This document shows, in pieces, positions 17,289 through 26,667 of a stretch of DNA of 64,000 nucleotides; position 1 is the stretch's first letter, and each line of letters starts with the position of its first letter. Below the pieces are notes generated by a model. It was not told the origin of the DNA. It searched no databases and saw only the letters and a list, made by a program, of their open reading frames with translations. The stretch comes from Parabacteroides hominis (lineage in GTDB: Bacteria > Bacteroidota > Bacteroidia > Bacteroidales > Tannerellaceae). The stretch is taken from the NCBI RefSeq assembly GCF_014287585.1, contig NZ_JACOOJ010000031.1, forward strand, positions 1-64,000. The letters run 5' to 3'. Made by a program: the position numbers and the translations under genes.

Positions 17289-17628
17289 GATCAAATATAT
17301 CTCTGTATTTGCTAAAGAACTGAAACGTCTTGGCAAGAAGTATCGTTCCATGTCGCAAGATTATGCTCGGTTAATAGAAGAACTCCATGCCAACCCCCAA
17401 GCCGGCGTCAGCCTTGGCGGCGGTGTCCGCAAGGTACGTATGGCAATTGCCAGCAAGAACAAAGGCAAAAGCCACGGGGCCCGCGTAATTACCTTTACTT
17501 ACTCCGTCGACGAAGAAACCGGAACCATCGTTTTGCTGTATATGTACGATAAAGAAGAGCGCGAAAACATATCGGCAGCCGAAATCACCCGTCTCCTTGA
17601 ACAAGTGAAGACAGAAAACGGCCTTTGA
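17278..17628 (+). CDS. RelE/ParE-family toxin
   Basis: A 116-residue basic protein: NYKIKYISVFAKELKRLGKK at the N-terminus, SLGGGVRKVRMAI in the middle, then GKSHGARVITFTY and IVLLYMYDKEERENISAAEI. This order (FxKELKRLxKKY, R-x-R, GKSGGARVI, YDKxExENIS) is that of RelE/ParE/HigB-like ribosome-dependent RNases or gyrase poisons; which target applies cannot be told. The start ATG 17278 overlaps the antitoxin stop; an upstream in-frame start at 17260 would add six residues. It converges on the sensor gene ending at 17675. The pair interrupts a carbohydrate locus, so it may be a later insertion, although no mobile element is visible. Confidence 0.85.
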   Translation: MNYKIKYISVFAKELKRLGKKYRSMSQDYARLIEELHANPQAGVSLGGGVRKVRMAIASKNKGKSHGARVITFTYSVDEETGTIVLLYMYDKEERENISAAEITRLLEQVKTENGL

Positions 17629-17674
17629 TCTTGCCGGTCTGACTACAATTTTTATCCCTGCAATATATTCAGTA

Positions 17675-20600
17675 TTAAAGAGTCGTCTGTTTCAGATACT
17701 CCGACGGGCTTTTCCCATACTGTTTCTGGAAACAAGTCGAGAAATAGGCGGGGGAGGAGAAGCCTACCTGGAAAGCGATCTCGTTGATGCGGTTCTCTCC
17801 GTTCTGCATCAGCAGGATCGCTTTCTTCAAGCGGGCGATGCGGATGAAATCGTTCGGGGAAAGACCGGACAGGCCCTTGACCTTTCGGTAGAGGCTGGAA
17901 GTGCTCATTCCCATCGTGTCGGCAAGCATTTCGACGGAAAGGGCTTCGTTGCTGAGGTTCTTTTCCAGGTAATTGTTCAGTTTGCGGAGGAAAATATCAT
18001 CAACCTGTGAAACGGCGAGGGAGGCAACCGGGGCGAGCGGTTTTTCTAAGTAAGTTTTGTTTAGCAGTTCCCGGCTTTTCAGGAGATTGCCGACCTGTGC
18101 CGTCAGCAGTTCGATGGAGAAAGGCTTTTCCATATAAGCGTCGGCTCCCGTGTTCAGCCCTTTCAGGCGCGATTGCAGGTTGTGTTGCGCCGTGAGCAGG
18201 ATAAACGGGATATGGCTGATATTGACATCGTTTTTAACTTCGTTGCAAAGTTCGAAACCATCCATAAGGGGCATCATGACATCGCTGATGATCAGGTTGA
18301 CCGTGTTCTTACGGACCAGGTCGAGAGCTGCTTTTCCATTTTCGGCTTCCAATACCTGATACGTCTCTGCCAGTTCGCGGGCGATGAAACGGCGCATGTC
18401 GTCCTGGTCCTCGACAATCAGAACGACTGATTTGCCTGCTTCGGGCAAGGTCACCATTTCAGGCTTCTCTTTTTCATTTCCGGCAACAATCCGGAAACTG
18501 TCTTCCTGCTGTTCGGGCAGCATCAGGACGAATTGGTTCAACCCGCCGGGTGTTTGCCGGTAGAACAGTCTGCCACGGTGGAATTCCGTCAAAGAATGCG
18601 CAAGCGATAGGCCTATGCCGCTTCCTAACTGATTTTCTGTCTCTTTAAGGCGGTAGAACGGATTGAATATGTTTTCCGCTTCGCTGTCGGGAATCAGATG
18701 CCCGTCGTTGGTGACGAGCAGGGTGAACATCCGTTCTTCGCCTGCAGGAGGAAGCAGTTCGAGCGCGATCCGGCTGTCTGAATATTTCAGCGCGTTGCTG
18801 ACCAGGTTGCTGACGATCTTGGAGAATGCTTCCCGGTCCAGGCAGGCCTCGAAAGGCAGTTCCGGCAGTTTGGCCGTGAAATCCTTGTTTTCCTGTTCGA
18901 AAGCCGGGCGGAACGGATGCAGGATCGTTTCCAGCCAGAGGACGACATCGGTCGTGACATAGTTCAGTTTGAACCCTCGGCTTTCCGTCTTGCGGAAATC
19001 CAATAGCTGGTTGCTGAGGTCTAACAGCCGTCCGGTGTTTTTCTCGATAATCTGCAAGTTCTCCTGTGTGGCGGGCGTTCCGTCACCCGAACGAAGGATT
19101 TTTTCCAACGGGGCCTTTATCAGGGTGAGCGGTGTCCGTATTTCATGCGTGATAAAGGTAAAGAACTGTATCTTCGCATCGTAAAGCTCTTTCTCTTTCT
19201 TGCTTTCGAATATTTCGCGGTTGATGCGGTGTTTCTCTTCCAGTTTGGCTTTTTTATAGTTATACCAAAGTACGATCAACAGGCATAAGATCAGAAAATA
19301 AATGAGCAATGCCCATCCGGTAGCCCAGAACGGCGGTGTCACCGTGATGCGGAGATTCGTTTCGTTGTCTTGCCAAACCCCGCTGCTGTTGGTCGATTTT
19401 ACCCGGAAAACATAGTCGCCGGGCGACAGGTTGGCAAAGGTCACGTCTTTATTCTGCTTCATATAAATCCAGTCCTTGTCACTCCCTTCCAGGCGGTAGG
19501 CATACTGGATCGCGTCCGGCGAAGTGTAGCTCAATGCGACATACGAAAGGGTAAAGGTGGAACGGTTATGCGGGAGTTTCAGTTCTCCGCTTTTCATAAT
19601 CCGGTTGACATTATATTTAGGAGCGCCGATGCGGTCGTCCTGCACGTCTATGCGGGTGATGCACAGGGACGGGGAGTAAACATCTTCCTTGAAATCACGC
19701 GGATTAAAAGCGATCATTCCGTTGATGGTTCCCATATACATGGTTCCGTCCGGCATCTTGTAGGCGGAACTGTAGTTGAATTGCGTTTCGGGCAAGCCAT
19801 CCGTGTATGAGTACGTTTTCATCACGTATGTTTCCGGGTTGAAACGAACCAGCCCGTTGGCCGTTGCAATCCAGAAAAGCTGTTCGTCATCTTCCAGGAT
19901 ACGGTGTACGATATTGCTGGGTAGCCCGTTTTCGACCGTGATGCGGTTGAATGAATCCGATATCTCGTTATAGAGGGAGAAACCGTAGACGGTTGCCACC
20001 CAAATCCGGTTTTTCGAGTCTTCGAATATGGAAGTCACGTTGTTGTCGCCGATGGTCTGCGACCGCTCGCGGTTGGATGTATAATGCGTGAACTTCTTAT
20101 CGGCTTTGGAGTATCGGTAAGCTCCGGAGGTGGTCGCAATCCAGATGTCCCCTTTGGTGTCTTTGTAGATTTGGCGTACCATCGACTTGATCTCTGTTCC
20201 CCAGGGAACGAACCGTTCTTCTTTTTTATGGAAGAGGACAAGCCCTTCGGAAGTCCCGATCAGGATTTCGTCTTCAGACAATTTGCAGAAGCAGAGTATG
20301 AAGTCCGCCGGCAGCAGATTATCGGTACTGCTCCGGGTATATCGTTTGATGATTTTGCCGGAAGGAATGTCCAACAGGTCGATTCCTGTATTGAATGTTC
20401 CGACCCATAGCTGCTGGCTGTCGGCAAGCAGGCCGTGGATATTGGTGGCTGAAAGCGGGTGAGAGGGGTTGGTTCGGGAGAAGTTCGTGATCTCGCCGGT
20501 AGCCGGATTATAGCGGTTGATCCCGTTGTCTTCCGTTCCTAACCAGAGGTTGCCGTACTGATCCGGACAGATTTCACGCACGGCATTTCCCGGCATTCCC

Positions 20601-21628
20601 GGATGGGTTTTCCCTCCGATAAAGTATTTAAACGGAACATATTCTTTGGGAAGATAGTTGATCCCTCCGAAAAAGGTGGTGACCCATATCCCCCCTTCAC
20701 GGTCTTTTGTGATCGAATAGACCGCATTGTCGGAGATCGTATATTCGTTTGTCAACGACTTTTGCAGGTGCGTGATGCTCCGGTCTGCCATATTCAAGAT
20801 ATAGACACCGGATTCGGATGCGATCCAGTAAGTATTCTCACTGCATTGTCTGATGTCGCGGACCTGTATGTCCGGAATGATCGTTTCCGTTTTCCGGCTG
20901 CGTCTCTCGTAAAACTTGAGTCCCGCCCGGTCTGTCCCGACCAGTATTCCCCAGTCCGGCACGATACAGAGTTTGGACAGGTTGATCGGGTTTTCTTTTT
21001 CCTTTTCGGTCAGTACCGGGATGCGGACGAATTTGTCTGCCTCCGGTTTGTAGAAAAACAGGTCGCTACGTCCGGCGAGGATCGGTTCGCCCTCTTCGTT
21101 CATTGCGATGTCTATCAGGTTTATCTGCTCACCTTCGGGATAGAAGTGCGGACTGCTTTCGCCTGAAAGGGCATAACGGGCGATCCGGTTGTAGCTCATC
21201 AGCCACAGATTACTTTTTCTGTCTTCCCGGATTTGCTGGAAATATTCCGGGGCGTTGTTGCTGTCGGAAAAGGTCAGGGGATGGAAAGTATCTGTTTGGT
21301 AGTCGTAATAGCAGGTGTGGGAATAGGTGCAAACCCATATCCTGCCGGTCGAATCTTCAAAAAGGCTGATGATCCTGTCGTTCGGCAGGCTTTCCGGGTC
21401 GTACGAGTTGTAGCGGTAGATACGGAACTGGTGGCCGTCGAAACGGTTCAACCCGTCGTCCGTCCCGAACCACATGAATCCTTTTTTATCCTGTAGGGCA
21501 CAGTAGACCGTGTTGTGCGACAATCCCTGTTTGTTGGTATAGTGGCGGAAATACAAATCGTGTGCCTTGCCGGAGTAGGGAAGGAGCAGTAAAAGCAAGC
21601 CTGTTATGGTAGTCAGGAAAAGTCTCAT
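17675..21628 (-). CDS. Hybrid two-component system sensor/AraC regulator (HTCS)
   Basis: One-protein signalling system of the kind that controls polysaccharide utilisation loci in Bacteroidetes. Order along 1317 residues: signal peptide (MRLFLTTITGLLLLLLPYSG), about 14 two-bladed-propeller repeats (GFMWFGTDDGLNRFDG, NLWLGTEDNGINRYNP and so on, to about 690), a Y_Y_Y domain, one membrane helix at about 770-791, a histidine kinase domain (THEIRTPLTL, His near 827; HATPase around 940-1050), a receiver domain with phospho-acceptor Asp near 1115 (IISDVMMPLMDGFE), and a C-terminal AraC helix-turn-helix (about 1220-1310). Start ATG 21628 gives a clean signal peptide; an upstream ATG at 21661 adds 11 residues. 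It is divergent from the GH43/GH2 genes and most likely activates them. Confidence 0.96.
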   Translation of the reverse strand: MRLFLTTITGLLLLLLPYSGKAHDLYFRHYTNKQGLSHNTVYCALQDKKGFMWFGTDDGLNRFDGHQFRIYRYNSYDPESLPNDRIISLFEDSTGRIWVCTYSHTCYYDYQTDTFHPLTFSDSNNAPEYFQQIREDRKSNLWLMSYNRIARYALSGESSPHFYPEGEQINLIDIAMNEEGEPILAGRSDLFFYKPEADKFVRIPVLTEKEKENPINLSKLCIVPDWGILVGTDRAGLKFYERRSRKTETIIPDIQVRDIRQCSENTYWIASESGVYILNMADRSITHLQKSLTNEYTISDNAVYSITKDREGGIWVTTFFGGINYLPKEYVPFKYFIGGKTHPGMPGNAVREICPDQYGNLWLGTEDNGINRYNPATGEITNFSRTNPSHPLSATNIHGLLADSQQLWVGTFNTGIDLLDIPSGKIIKRYTRSSTDNLLPADFILCFCKLSEDEILIGTSEGLVLFHKKEERFVPWGTEIKSMVRQIYKDTKGDIWIATTSGAYRYSKADKKFTHYTSNRERSQTIGDNNVTSIFEDSKNRIWVATVYGFSLYNEISDSFNRITVENGLPSNIVHRILEDDEQLFWIATANGLVRFNPETYVMKTYSYTDGLPETQFNYSSAYKMPDGTMYMGTINGMIAFNPRDFKEDVYSPSLCITRIDVQDDRIGAPKYNVNRIMKSGELKLPHNRSTFTLSYVALSYTSPDAIQYAYRLEGSDKDWIYMKQNKDVTFANLSPGDYVFRVKSTNSSGVWQDNETNLRITVTPPFWATGWALLIYFLILCLLIVLWYNYKKAKLEEKHRINREIFESKKEKELYDAKIQFFTFITHEIRTPLTLIKAPLEKILRSGDGTPATQENLQIIEKNTGRLLDLSNQLLDFRKTESRGFKLNYVTTDVVLWLETILHPFRPAFEQENKDFTAKLPELPFEACLDREAFSKIVSNLVSNALKYSDSRIALELLPPAGEERMFTLLVTNDGHLIPDSEAENIFNPFYRLKETENQLGSGIGLSLAHSLTEFHRGRLFYRQTPGGLNQFVLMLPEQQEDSFRIVAGNEKEKPEMVTLPEAGKSVVLIVEDQDDMRRFIARELAETYQVLEAENGKAALDLVRKNTVNLIISDVMMPLMDGFELCNEVKNDVNISHIPFILLTAQHNLQSRLKGLNTGADAYMEKPFSIELLTAQVGNLLKSRELLNKTYLEKPLAPVASLAVSQVDDIFLRKLNNYLEKNLSNEALSVEMLADTMGMSTSSLYRKVKGLSGLSPNDFIRIARLKKAILLMQNGENRINEIAFQVGFSSPAYFSTCFQKQYGKSPSEYLKQTTL

Positions 21629-21704
21629 ACAAAGTAGTTGTTCTTCTGTTGTGTGGCACAAAAATAGGTAAAAAAACGCTATTTGAGAGGCATTTGTGCT
21701 ATTT

Positions 21705-21770
21705 TGATTGATAATTGAAAGCTTCTGATTGATCCTTGAAAGAGGTTTGAACGGCCCGGAAATATCTTTG
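21705..21770 (+). promoter_or_regulatory. Putative HTCS operator (direct repeat) plus promoter
   Basis: Two direct repeats, TGATTGATAATTGAAAG (21705-21721) and TGATTGATCCTTGAAAG (21726-21742), are 21 bp apart, two helical turns, and stand 21 bp upstream of the core TATCTTTG (21763-21770). This spacing suits a dimeric AraC-type activator next to the promoter of the DUF4965-GH43 gene. The gap between the divergent sensor and enzyme genes is about 220 bp. Confidence 0.62.
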
Positions 21771-21846
21771 CATCAGAATTTCAGACAAAGAGATTTCAAG
21801 TTTTATGAATATCATGAATGTTGTGTTTTATTATATATATGAAAGA

Positions 21847-24801
21847 ATGAAGAGAACCTCTCTGATACTATTGGTTTGCTGCCTTTGGATGCTGAACGTA
21901 TCCTGCGGTTCAGGGAATTTGTTTCAGCCGGATAAGAAGAACACCCTGCGTGCTCCTTCTTATCCACTGATAACAATCGATCCTTACACCAGCATCTGGT
22001 CGTTTGCGGACCGGCTGAATGAGGATGCGACCCGCCACTGGACCGGAAAGGAACAAGGGCTGTTAGGCGTTATCGAAGTTGATGGGGTCTCTTATCGTTT
22101 TATGGGAAAAGAAGCACCGGAGGAGGGAACTCCGGTGCGTTTTGAGAAAGCCGCGGTTCAACAGTCGGTGAACGTCCTTCCGACACAAACCTATTATACA
22201 TTCGAATGTGGTCCGGTCTGTCTGGATGTCGTTTTTACGTCTCCTCTTTTGTTAAATGACCTGGATCGTATGTCTACGCCTGTCAACTATATATCCTGGC
22301 AGGTTCGTTCCACGGATGGAAAGGCGCATGAAACCCGCCTGACGGTCGAGGCTTCTCCTTCTTTAGCCGTCCATTCGGACGATCAGGCCGTGACAGTAGC
22401 CTTTGAAGAGGAAAATGGCATTTCGTATCTGAAAGCAGGAACCGTCGAACAGCCCGTGCTGGCACGTAAAGGAGATGATGTCCGGATCGATTGGGGATAT
22501 TTCTACCTGGCCGCCCGGACGGAAAAACAAACGGAGATGAAAGTGAGCGACCGGAAACAACTTGTTTACAGTCGCGATATGGAGACAGTGTCCGATTCCC
22601 CCCGATCCGGTTTCCTGATGGTCGGGTATGATGATTTGTATTCGATCCAGTATTTCAAAGATAACCGTATGGGATATTGGAAACATAACGGAAAGAAAAA
22701 CATCCGGCAGGCATTCGAAGGATCGGCTGAAGAATACCGTTCGGTTATGGACCGCTGCCGGCATTTCGACACTCGCCTGATGGAAGATGCGGAAGAAGCC
22801 GGAGGAAAAGAATATGCGGAACTTTGTGCCGTCGCTTACCGCCAGGCGGTAGCCGCCCACAAACTAATAGAAGACAAAGACGGAAACCTGCTGTTCCTTT
22901 CCAAAGAGAATTTCAGCAATGGTTCGATCGGTACGGTCGATGTGACATATCCGTCCGCCCCCTTGTTCTTGCTTTATAACCCGGAATTGCTGAAAGGAAT
23001 GTTGAATCCGATTTTCCATTACAGCGAAAGCGGGCAATGGAACAAGCCTTTTGCCGCCCATGACGTCGGGACCTACCCGCATGCCAACGGGCAAACGTAT
23101 CCGTTCGATATGCCGGTTGAAGAATGCGGGAATATGTTGATTCTGACAACAGCCATCGCTTTGCGTGAAGGCAATGCGGATTATGCCCGTGAACATTGGA
23201 AAACATTGGGTGTTTGGGCTAATTATTTGTTGAAAGAAGGACTTGATCCGGAAAACCAGTTGTGTACGGATGATTTTGCCGGACATCTGGCCCATAATGC
23301 CAACCTTTCGATAAAGGCGATCATGGGGATTGCCGGATACGGAAAGCTGGCCGAGATGTTGGGAGATAAGGAAAAGGCAGTCCGGTATATTTCAGCCGCT
23401 CGCAAGATGGCGGAGAAATGGGAACGGATGGCTGACGATGGAGATCATTTCCGGCTGACATTCGACCGGGAAAACACGTGGAGCCAAAAGTACAATCTGA
23501 TTTGGGATAAAGTTTTGGGTTTGCATATCTTCCCTGACAGGGTTGCCAGGAAAGAAGTCGCTTTCTACCTGAGCCGGCAACAACCGTTCGGCCTTCCGCT
23601 TGACAGTCGCAAGACCTATACCAAAGTCGATTGGATATTATGGACAGCTTGCCTGGCTGATACACAGGAGGATTTCTCCCGGTTTGTATCGCCTGCCTAT
23701 AAATATGTGAACGAAACCGAACCTCGCGTGCCTTTGACCGACTGGTACGAGGCGACCGATGGCCGGTCCATCAATATGCGTGCCCGTTCGGTGGTAGGCG
23801 GCTTTTTTATGAAGATGTTGGAAAAGCAGATGTATAAACCTTCTTCCCGTCCCGAACCGGCGGAAGAACCGGTTACGGAGGCCAAGAGCACTTACCGGAA
23901 TCCGGTGATCGATTACAGCTTGCCTGATCCGACCGTTATCAAAGCCGGCGATGGCTATTTCTACCTGTATGCAACCGAAGATATCCGCAACACGCCGATC
24001 CACCGTTCACGCAACTTAGTGGATTGGGAGGAAATCGGGACGGCTTTCACGGAAGAAACACGTCCGACCTTCGAGCCGAAAGGCGGTTTGTGGGCCCCGG
24101 ACATCAATTATATCGACGGACGGTATGTGCTCTATTATTCCATGTCTGTCTGGGGAGGCGAATGGACCTGCGGGATCGGAGCCGCTACGTCCGACAAACC
24201 GGAAGGGCCGTTCATAGACAAGGGGCCACTGTTCCGAAGCAAGACAATTCAAGTTCAAAATTCTATAGACCAATTTTTCATGGAAGATAACGGGAAAAAA
24301 TACCTGTTTTGGGGTAGTTTCCGCGGTATCTATGGGATAGAGCTGTCGGGAGACGGCCTATCTGTTCGGGACGGAGCCAAAAAAGAACAGGTTGCCGGAA
24401 CCGCCTACGAAGGTACTTACATCCACAAAAGGGGCGATTATTATTATCTGTTTGCCTCGATAGGGAGTTGTTGTGAGGGATTGAAAAGTACCTATACTAC
24501 AGTTGTAGGCCGTTCTGACAGCCTGTTCGGCCCGTACACGGACAAACAGGGACGACCGATGATGGAAAACCATCACGAAATACTGATTCATGGGAATGAT
24601 GCTTTTGTCGGCACGGGGCATAACTCGGAAATCGTTACGGACGACCGTGGGAACGACTGGGTCCTCTATCATGCCGTGAGCCGGGCGCATCCTACCGGAC
24701 GTGTCCTGATGTTGGACCGGATCCGTTGGGAAGATGGCTGGCCGGAAGTCGAAGGGGCAAGTCCTTCGCTGGAAGCGGAAGCACCGGAGTTTATTTATTG
24801 A
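21847..24801 (+). CDS. DUF4965 (glutaminase A-like) - GH43 fusion lipoprotein
   Basis: A 984-residue two-part protein. Residues 1-20 are a lipoprotein signal (NVSC, Cys20). The first part, to about residue 665, follows the DUF5127/DUF4965/DUF1793 glutaminase-A-like layout (PLITIDPYTSIWSFADRLNE; SAPLFLLYNPELLKGML; HDVGTYPHANGQTYPFDMPVEECGNMLIL). The second part (about 681-984) is a five-bladed GH43 domain with candidate catalytic Asp694 (SLPDPTVI), Asp808 (SIDQFF) and Glu855 (YEGTYIHKRGDYYYLF), and the later TGHNSEIV segment. GH43 enzymes are mainly arabinanases, arabinofuranosidases and xylosidases. Start ATG 21847 rather than 21805, because it begins the signal peptide. It leads an operon with two GH2 genes. 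The role of the N-terminal half is unknown. Confidence 0.88.
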   Translation: MKRTSLILLVCCLWMLNVSCGSGNLFQPDKKNTLRAPSYPLITIDPYTSIWSFADRLNEDATRHWTGKEQGLLGVIEVDGVSYRFMGKEAPEEGTPVRFEKAAVQQSVNVLPTQTYYTFECGPVCLDVVFTSPLLLNDLDRMSTPVNYISWQVRSTDGKAHETRLTVEASPSLAVHSDDQAVTVAFEEENGISYLKAGTVEQPVLARKGDDVRIDWGYFYLAARTEKQTEMKVSDRKQLVYSRDMETVSDSPRSGFLMVGYDDLYSIQYFKDNRMGYWKHNGKKNIRQAFEGSAEEYRSVMDRCRHFDTRLMEDAEEAGGKEYAELCAVAYRQAVAAHKLIEDKDGNLLFLSKENFSNGSIGTVDVTYPSAPLFLLYNPELLKGMLNPIFHYSESGQWNKPFAAHDVGTYPHANGQTYPFDMPVEECGNMLILTTAIALREGNADYAREHWKTLGVWANYLLKEGLDPENQLCTDDFAGHLAHNANLSIKAIMGIAGYGKLAEMLGDKEKAVRYISAARKMAEKWERMADDGDHFRLTFDRENTWSQKYNLIWDKVLGLHIFPDRVARKEVAFYLSRQQPFGLPLDSRKTYTKVDWILWTACLADTQEDFSRFVSPAYKYVNETEPRVPLTDWYEATDGRSINMRARSVVGGFFMKMLEKQMYKPSSRPEPAEEPVTEAKSTYRNPVIDYSLPDPTVIKAGDGYFYLYATEDIRNTPIHRSRNLVDWEEIGTAFTEETRPTFEPKGGLWAPDINYIDGRYVLYYSMSVWGGEWTCGIGAATSDKPEGPFIDKGPLFRSKTIQVQNSIDQFFMEDNGKKYLFWGSFRGIYGIELSGDGLSVRDGAKKEQVAGTAYEGTYIHKRGDYYYLFASIGSCCEGLKSTYTTVVGRSDSLFGPYTDKQGRPMMENHHEILIHGNDAFVGTGHNSEIVTDDRGNDWVLYHAVSRAHPTGRVLMLDRIRWEDGWPEVEGASPSLEAEAPEFIY

Positions 24802-24825
24802 AAGTTGAAAATTGAAAATTGAAAG
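24798..24825. repeat. Short TTGAAAA-type tandem repeat
   Basis: ATTGAAAGTTGAAAATTGAAAATTGAAAG-like tract of 7-8-bp units, starting at the stop codon of the fusion gene and filling part of the 50-bp gap to the GH2 gene. Such tracts are common between Bacteroidales genes. No function is evident. Confidence 0.6.
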
Positions 24826-24851
24826 TGATAATCAATTACAAATCATAAATC

Positions 24852-26663
24852 ATGAAAAAGACCTTATTAGCATGTTGTGCATTGGCACTGACTTTGGGCG
24901 CACAGGCTCAATGGAAACCGGTAGGAGATAAGATCAAGACACCGTGGGCGGAACAGGTGAACCCGGCGAATGTCCTTCCCGAATATCCCCGTCCTCAGTT
25001 GGAACGCGGCGATTGGCAGAACCTGAACGGTGAATGGGAATATGCCATCAAACCGGCGGGCGATGTAGAGCCGGCAACATTCGATGGCAAGATTTTGGTT
25101 CCTTTTGCTGTCGAATCCTCTCTTTCAGGCGTTCAGAAAGAAGTAGGCGAAAAGAACGAATTATGGTATAAACGTACTTTCTCCGTTCCTTCAGCCTGGA
25201 AAAATAAAGATATCGTGTTGAATTTCGGTGCGGTGGACTGGAAAGCGGACGTGTTTGTAAACGACATCCTGATCGGCTCCCATAAGGGCGGTTTCACTCC
25301 GTTCTCCTTCAACATCACTCCGTATCTGACAGGAAAGAGCAACCAGAAGCTGGTTGTCCGCGTTTGGGATCCGAGCGATAAGGGTTTTCAGCCGCGAGGT
25401 AAACAGACTTCCCGTCCGGAAGGTATCTGGTACACGCCTGTGACCGGTATCTGGCAGACAGTATGGTTGGAACCGGTAGCTGCTGCCCATGTGACTTCCG
25501 TGAAGTCTATTCCCAATATCGACAATAACACGCTAAATGTGACGGTTGGGACTTCCTGCGACTGCAATTCCGGTATCGTCACCGTGAAGTTGTTGGACAA
25601 AGGACAGGTAGTGGCTTCCGCAAAAGGCGTTCAAGGAAAGGAATTGCGTTTGTCCGTGCAGAACCCGACACTCTGGAGCCCGTCCAACCCGTATCTATAT
25701 GATATGACGGTTTCTTTGTCAAAAGACGGAAAGGTGCTGGATGAAGTAAAATCATATACGGCTTTCCGCAAGATTTCTTCCAAACGCGATGCCGGCGGCA
25801 TTATGCGCATGCAGTTGAACAATCAGGATTTATTCCAGTTCGGCCCGCTGGACCAGGGATGGTGGCCTGACGGACTTTATACGGCTCCGACGGATGAAGC
25901 ATTGCTGTTCGACATCAAGAAAACGAAAGACTGGGGCTTCAATATGATCCGTAAGCACGTGAAAGTGGAACCGGCACGCTGGTATTATCATTGCGATAAG
26001 GAAGGTATCTTAGTATGGCAGGATATGCCGAGCGGCGATCACGGCTCTTACATCTGGGATCACCACGTGTATAACGGTGGAAAAGACAATGAACGTACGC
26101 CTGAATCCAAGGCCAACTATTACCGTGAATGGAAAGAGATCATGGATCTCTGCATCTCCAATCCTTCCGTAGTCGTTTGGGTCCCTTTCAACGAGGCCTG
26201 GGGACAGTTTGAAACGGAAAAAGCGGCCGAATGGACAAAAACTTACGATCCTTCCCGCCTGGTAAACCCGGCAAGCGGCGGTAACCATCGTCCTTGCGGT
26301 GATATCCTGGATTTGCATAACTATCCGGCCCCCGATATGTTCCTGTTCGACCCGGTACGTGTGAATGTGTTAGGCGAATACGGCGGAATCGGCCTTCCGG
26401 TGGAAAATCATCTGTGGTGGAACAAACGTAACTGGGGTTATGTGCAGTTCAAGAACAGCGACGAAGTGACGGCTGAATATGTCAAATATGCCAATATCCT
26501 GAAAGATTATGTGAAACGTGGCTTCTCTGCCGCTGTCTACACGCAGACAACCGATGTGGAAGGTGAAGTAAACGGTTTGATGACATACGACCGCAAAGTG
26601 ATCAAGATCGACGAAGCTGCCGTAAAGAAAGCCAATCAATCGGTTATTAACGAATTAAAGTAA
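24852..26663 (+). CDS. Glycoside hydrolase family 2 enzyme
   Basis: Secreted GH2-type glycosidase of 603 residues with a signal peptide (cleavage near AQAQ, residue 20). Domain order: N-terminal jelly-roll sugar-binding domain (RPQLERGDWQNLNGEWEYAI, LWYKRTFSVP, NFGAVDWKADVFVN), immunoglobulin-like middle domain, then a TIM barrel. The catalytic acid/base is Glu448 in PFNEAWGQ and the nucleophile is probably Glu509 in LGEYGGIG. The family includes beta-galactosidases, glucuronidases, mannosidases and arabinopyranosidases; the specificity cannot be read here. It is clearly paralogous to the next gene, 4 bp downstream, and is co-transcribed with the DUF4965-GH43 gene. Confidence 0.92.
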   Translation: MKKTLLACCALALTLGAQAQWKPVGDKIKTPWAEQVNPANVLPEYPRPQLERGDWQNLNGEWEYAIKPAGDVEPATFDGKILVPFAVESSLSGVQKEVGEKNELWYKRTFSVPSAWKNKDIVLNFGAVDWKADVFVNDILIGSHKGGFTPFSFNITPYLTGKSNQKLVVRVWDPSDKGFQPRGKQTSRPEGIWYTPVTGIWQTVWLEPVAAAHVTSVKSIPNIDNNTLNVTVGTSCDCNSGIVTVKLLDKGQVVASAKGVQGKELRLSVQNPTLWSPSNPYLYDMTVSLSKDGKVLDEVKSYTAFRKISSKRDAGGIMRMQLNNQDLFQFGPLDQGWWPDGLYTAPTDEALLFDIKKTKDWGFNMIRKHVKVEPARWYYHCDKEGILVWQDMPSGDHGSYIWDHHVYNGGKDNERTPESKANYYREWKEIMDLCISNPSVVVWVPFNEAWGQFETEKAAEWTKTYDPSRLVNPASGGNHRPCGDILDLHNYPAPDMFLFDPVRVNVLGEYGGIGLPVENHLWWNKRNWGYVQFKNSDEVTAEYVKYANILKDYVKRGFSAAVYTQTTDVEGEVNGLMTYDRKVIKIDEAAVKKANQSVINELK

Positions 26664-26667
26664 AAGC

